NCBI GenBank assembly: GCA_018267195.1
Contig: JAFDYY010000012.1
Location: 1 to 62,898 of the forward strand
Length of the DNA: 62,898 bases
Direction of reading: 5' to 3'
Source: Bacteroidota bacterium
Lineage (GTDB): Bacteria; Bacteroidota; Bacteroidia; Cytophagales; Cyclobacteriaceae
In this document: piece after piece, positions 62,347 to 62,898 of the stretch
Layout of the letters: each line of letters begins with the position of its first letter
Position numbering within the stretch: position 1 is the stretch's first letter
Program-made: the position numbers and the translations under genes
The notes under the pieces: model-generated
What the model saw: only the letters and a program-made list of their open reading frames with translations
Database searches by the model: none
Told to the model about the DNA's origin: nothing

Positions 62347-62898
62347 ATGATTAGGGGGGCTCTTTTTCCGGTTTTTATTTTTTTGTCTGTTTTTTCATTT
62401 GCACAGAACATAAAAAAAATTGACAGCCTGCGGGTACATTTACCCACGGCAGAAAATGAAGCTCGCTTTAAAGTGCTAAACGAGATAGCCTGGGAGTATC
62501 GGTTTGCTTACCCCGACAGCACCGTTTTTTATACTAACATGGGGTATCAGTTAGGTCAGAAATTAAATTTATCTACCGGACTGGCACAACCTCTCAATTA
62601 CCAAGGCGTGGCGTATAACTACAAAGGCAATCGGTTAAAATCTTACGATTTGTACACACAAGCGTTAGAGGTGGCTCTCCTGCAGAAAGACACTATCCAA
62701 ATTGCTTATAGTAACAACAATTTGGGCCGGTTATTTTTTGAGCAGGGAATCTTGGCAAAATCTTATAACTATTACATCCACTCACTTCAGTTGTTTAAAA
62801 AAATGCACGATCTGAAAGGAATGGCTTATTCGCTTCAAAGCTTAGTGACTCGTCCTGAAAATAGTTTACACAATTTGGTTAAGAGTCCTGATTCAAAT
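62347..62898 (+). CDS. Partial TPR-containing exported protein, interrupted at the window edge
   Basis: The open frame begins with a signal peptide (MIRGALFPVFIFLSVFSFAQ) and continues with tetratricopeptide repeats: NEIAWEYRFAYPDSTVFYTN, PLNYQGVAYNYKGNRLKSYD, NNLGRLFFEQGILAKSYN. In Bacteroidota such N-terminal TPR proteins are often sensor kinases or regulators with a later effector domain, which is not visible here. From about 62846 the frame stops looking like a TPR protein and a possible insertion-sequence end begins. The gene may therefore be truncated by insertion; the true gene would end about residue 166. Confidence 0.7.
   Translation, partial: MIRGALFPVFIFLSVFSFAQNIKKIDSLRVHLPTAENEARFKVLNEIAWEYRFAYPDSTVFYTNMGYQLGQKLNLSTGLAQPLNYQGVAYNYKGNRLKSYDLYTQALEVALLQKDTIQIAYSNNNLGRLFFEQGILAKSYNYYIHSLQLFKKMHDLKGMAYSLQSLVTRPENSLHNLVKSPDSN
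62846..62898. mobile_element. Possible terminal end of an IS3-type insertion sequence
   Basis: TGACTCGTCCTG at 62846 begins with the TGA and GTCC pattern I associate from memory with IS3-family ends in Bacteroidota (ends reading GGACGAGTCA on the opposite strand). It begins exactly where the TPR reading frame loses its repeat pattern. No transposase is visible because the window ends 53 bp later. Confidence 0.4.

Noticed and set aside
1..62898. CRISPR arrays, toxin-antitoxin pairs, restriction or phage-defence genes
   Set aside because: No repeat-spacer arrays or recognisable defence genes were found on either strand.

Overview
The window looks like chromosomal DNA of a member of the Bacteroidota, most likely a gliding-type Cytophagales relative. 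It carries the type IX secretion system (T9SS) translocon gene sprA, a PorP/SprF-family protein, a giant gliding-associated (CHU_C) surface protein and a stand-alone T9SS sorting-domain protein. Start codons lack Shine-Dalgarno sequences, and several genes are preceded by the Bacteroidota -7 element TAnnTTTG. No CRISPR array, prophage or large mobile island is visible. The right edge may run into the end of an insertion sequence.

Layout. 0-9.9 kb: an AstE/AspA-like zinc deacylase, a divergent PorP/SprF and giant CHU_C surface protein pair, a small coiled-coil protein, an HtrA protease and a SET-domain protein. 9.9-13.4 kb: str operon rpsL-rpsG-fusA-rpsJ, closed by a terminator, with a well-matched promoter in front. 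13.6-21.3 kb: small lipoprotein plus NAD(P)HX repair enzyme, stand-alone T9SS tail, threonine dehydratase plus serine hydrolase, rsmG, plsC-crcB, tRNA-Val, and gcvH-lipA. 21.3-35.2 kb: sprA and ruvA, an AT-richer proline-iminopeptidase-like lipoprotein with a non-coding tail, a glutamate-carboxypeptidase-II-like M28 peptidase and maeB. 35.3-41.4 kb: DUF1684 protein, serine hydrolase, radC, prfB with an intact programmed +1 frameshift, a hypothetical protein, cdsA and a CPBP protease. 41.5-44.1 kb: dusB followed by small, poorly conserved, partly broken secreted genes. 44.2-47.5 kb: a B-type (ba3-like) cytochrome oxidase operon with a SCO copper chaperone and an unrecognised membrane protein. 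48-52.6 kb: two paired hypothetical genes, rimO, peroxiredoxin, an Rrf2 regulator, tRNA-Thr and tRNA-Leu. 52.6-62.9 kb: YncE-like beta-propeller plus POTRA-less Omp85 barrel, a PepSY-like protein with a histidine kinase/response regulator pair, a BNR/VPS10 repeat protein, an MFS transporter and a truncated TPR protein.

How the genes work together. The secretion genes form a theme: SprA exports proteins with C-terminal sorting domains, and the window holds both a type B (CHU_C) cargo with its probable PorP/SprF partner and a minimal type A tail. gcvH and lipA sit together (lipoyl carrier and the enzyme that builds its cofactor). RimO modifies Asp89 of S12, which is encoded by rpsL in the same window. 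The oxidase operon holds structural subunits and the CuA chaperone. Most of the rest is housekeeping. I did not find a clearly new multi-gene system. The best leads are the duplicated propeller-PKD surface protein, the YncE/Omp85 pair, the stand-alone sorting domain, and the AT-rich hydrolase with a cassette-like tail between maeB and ruvA.
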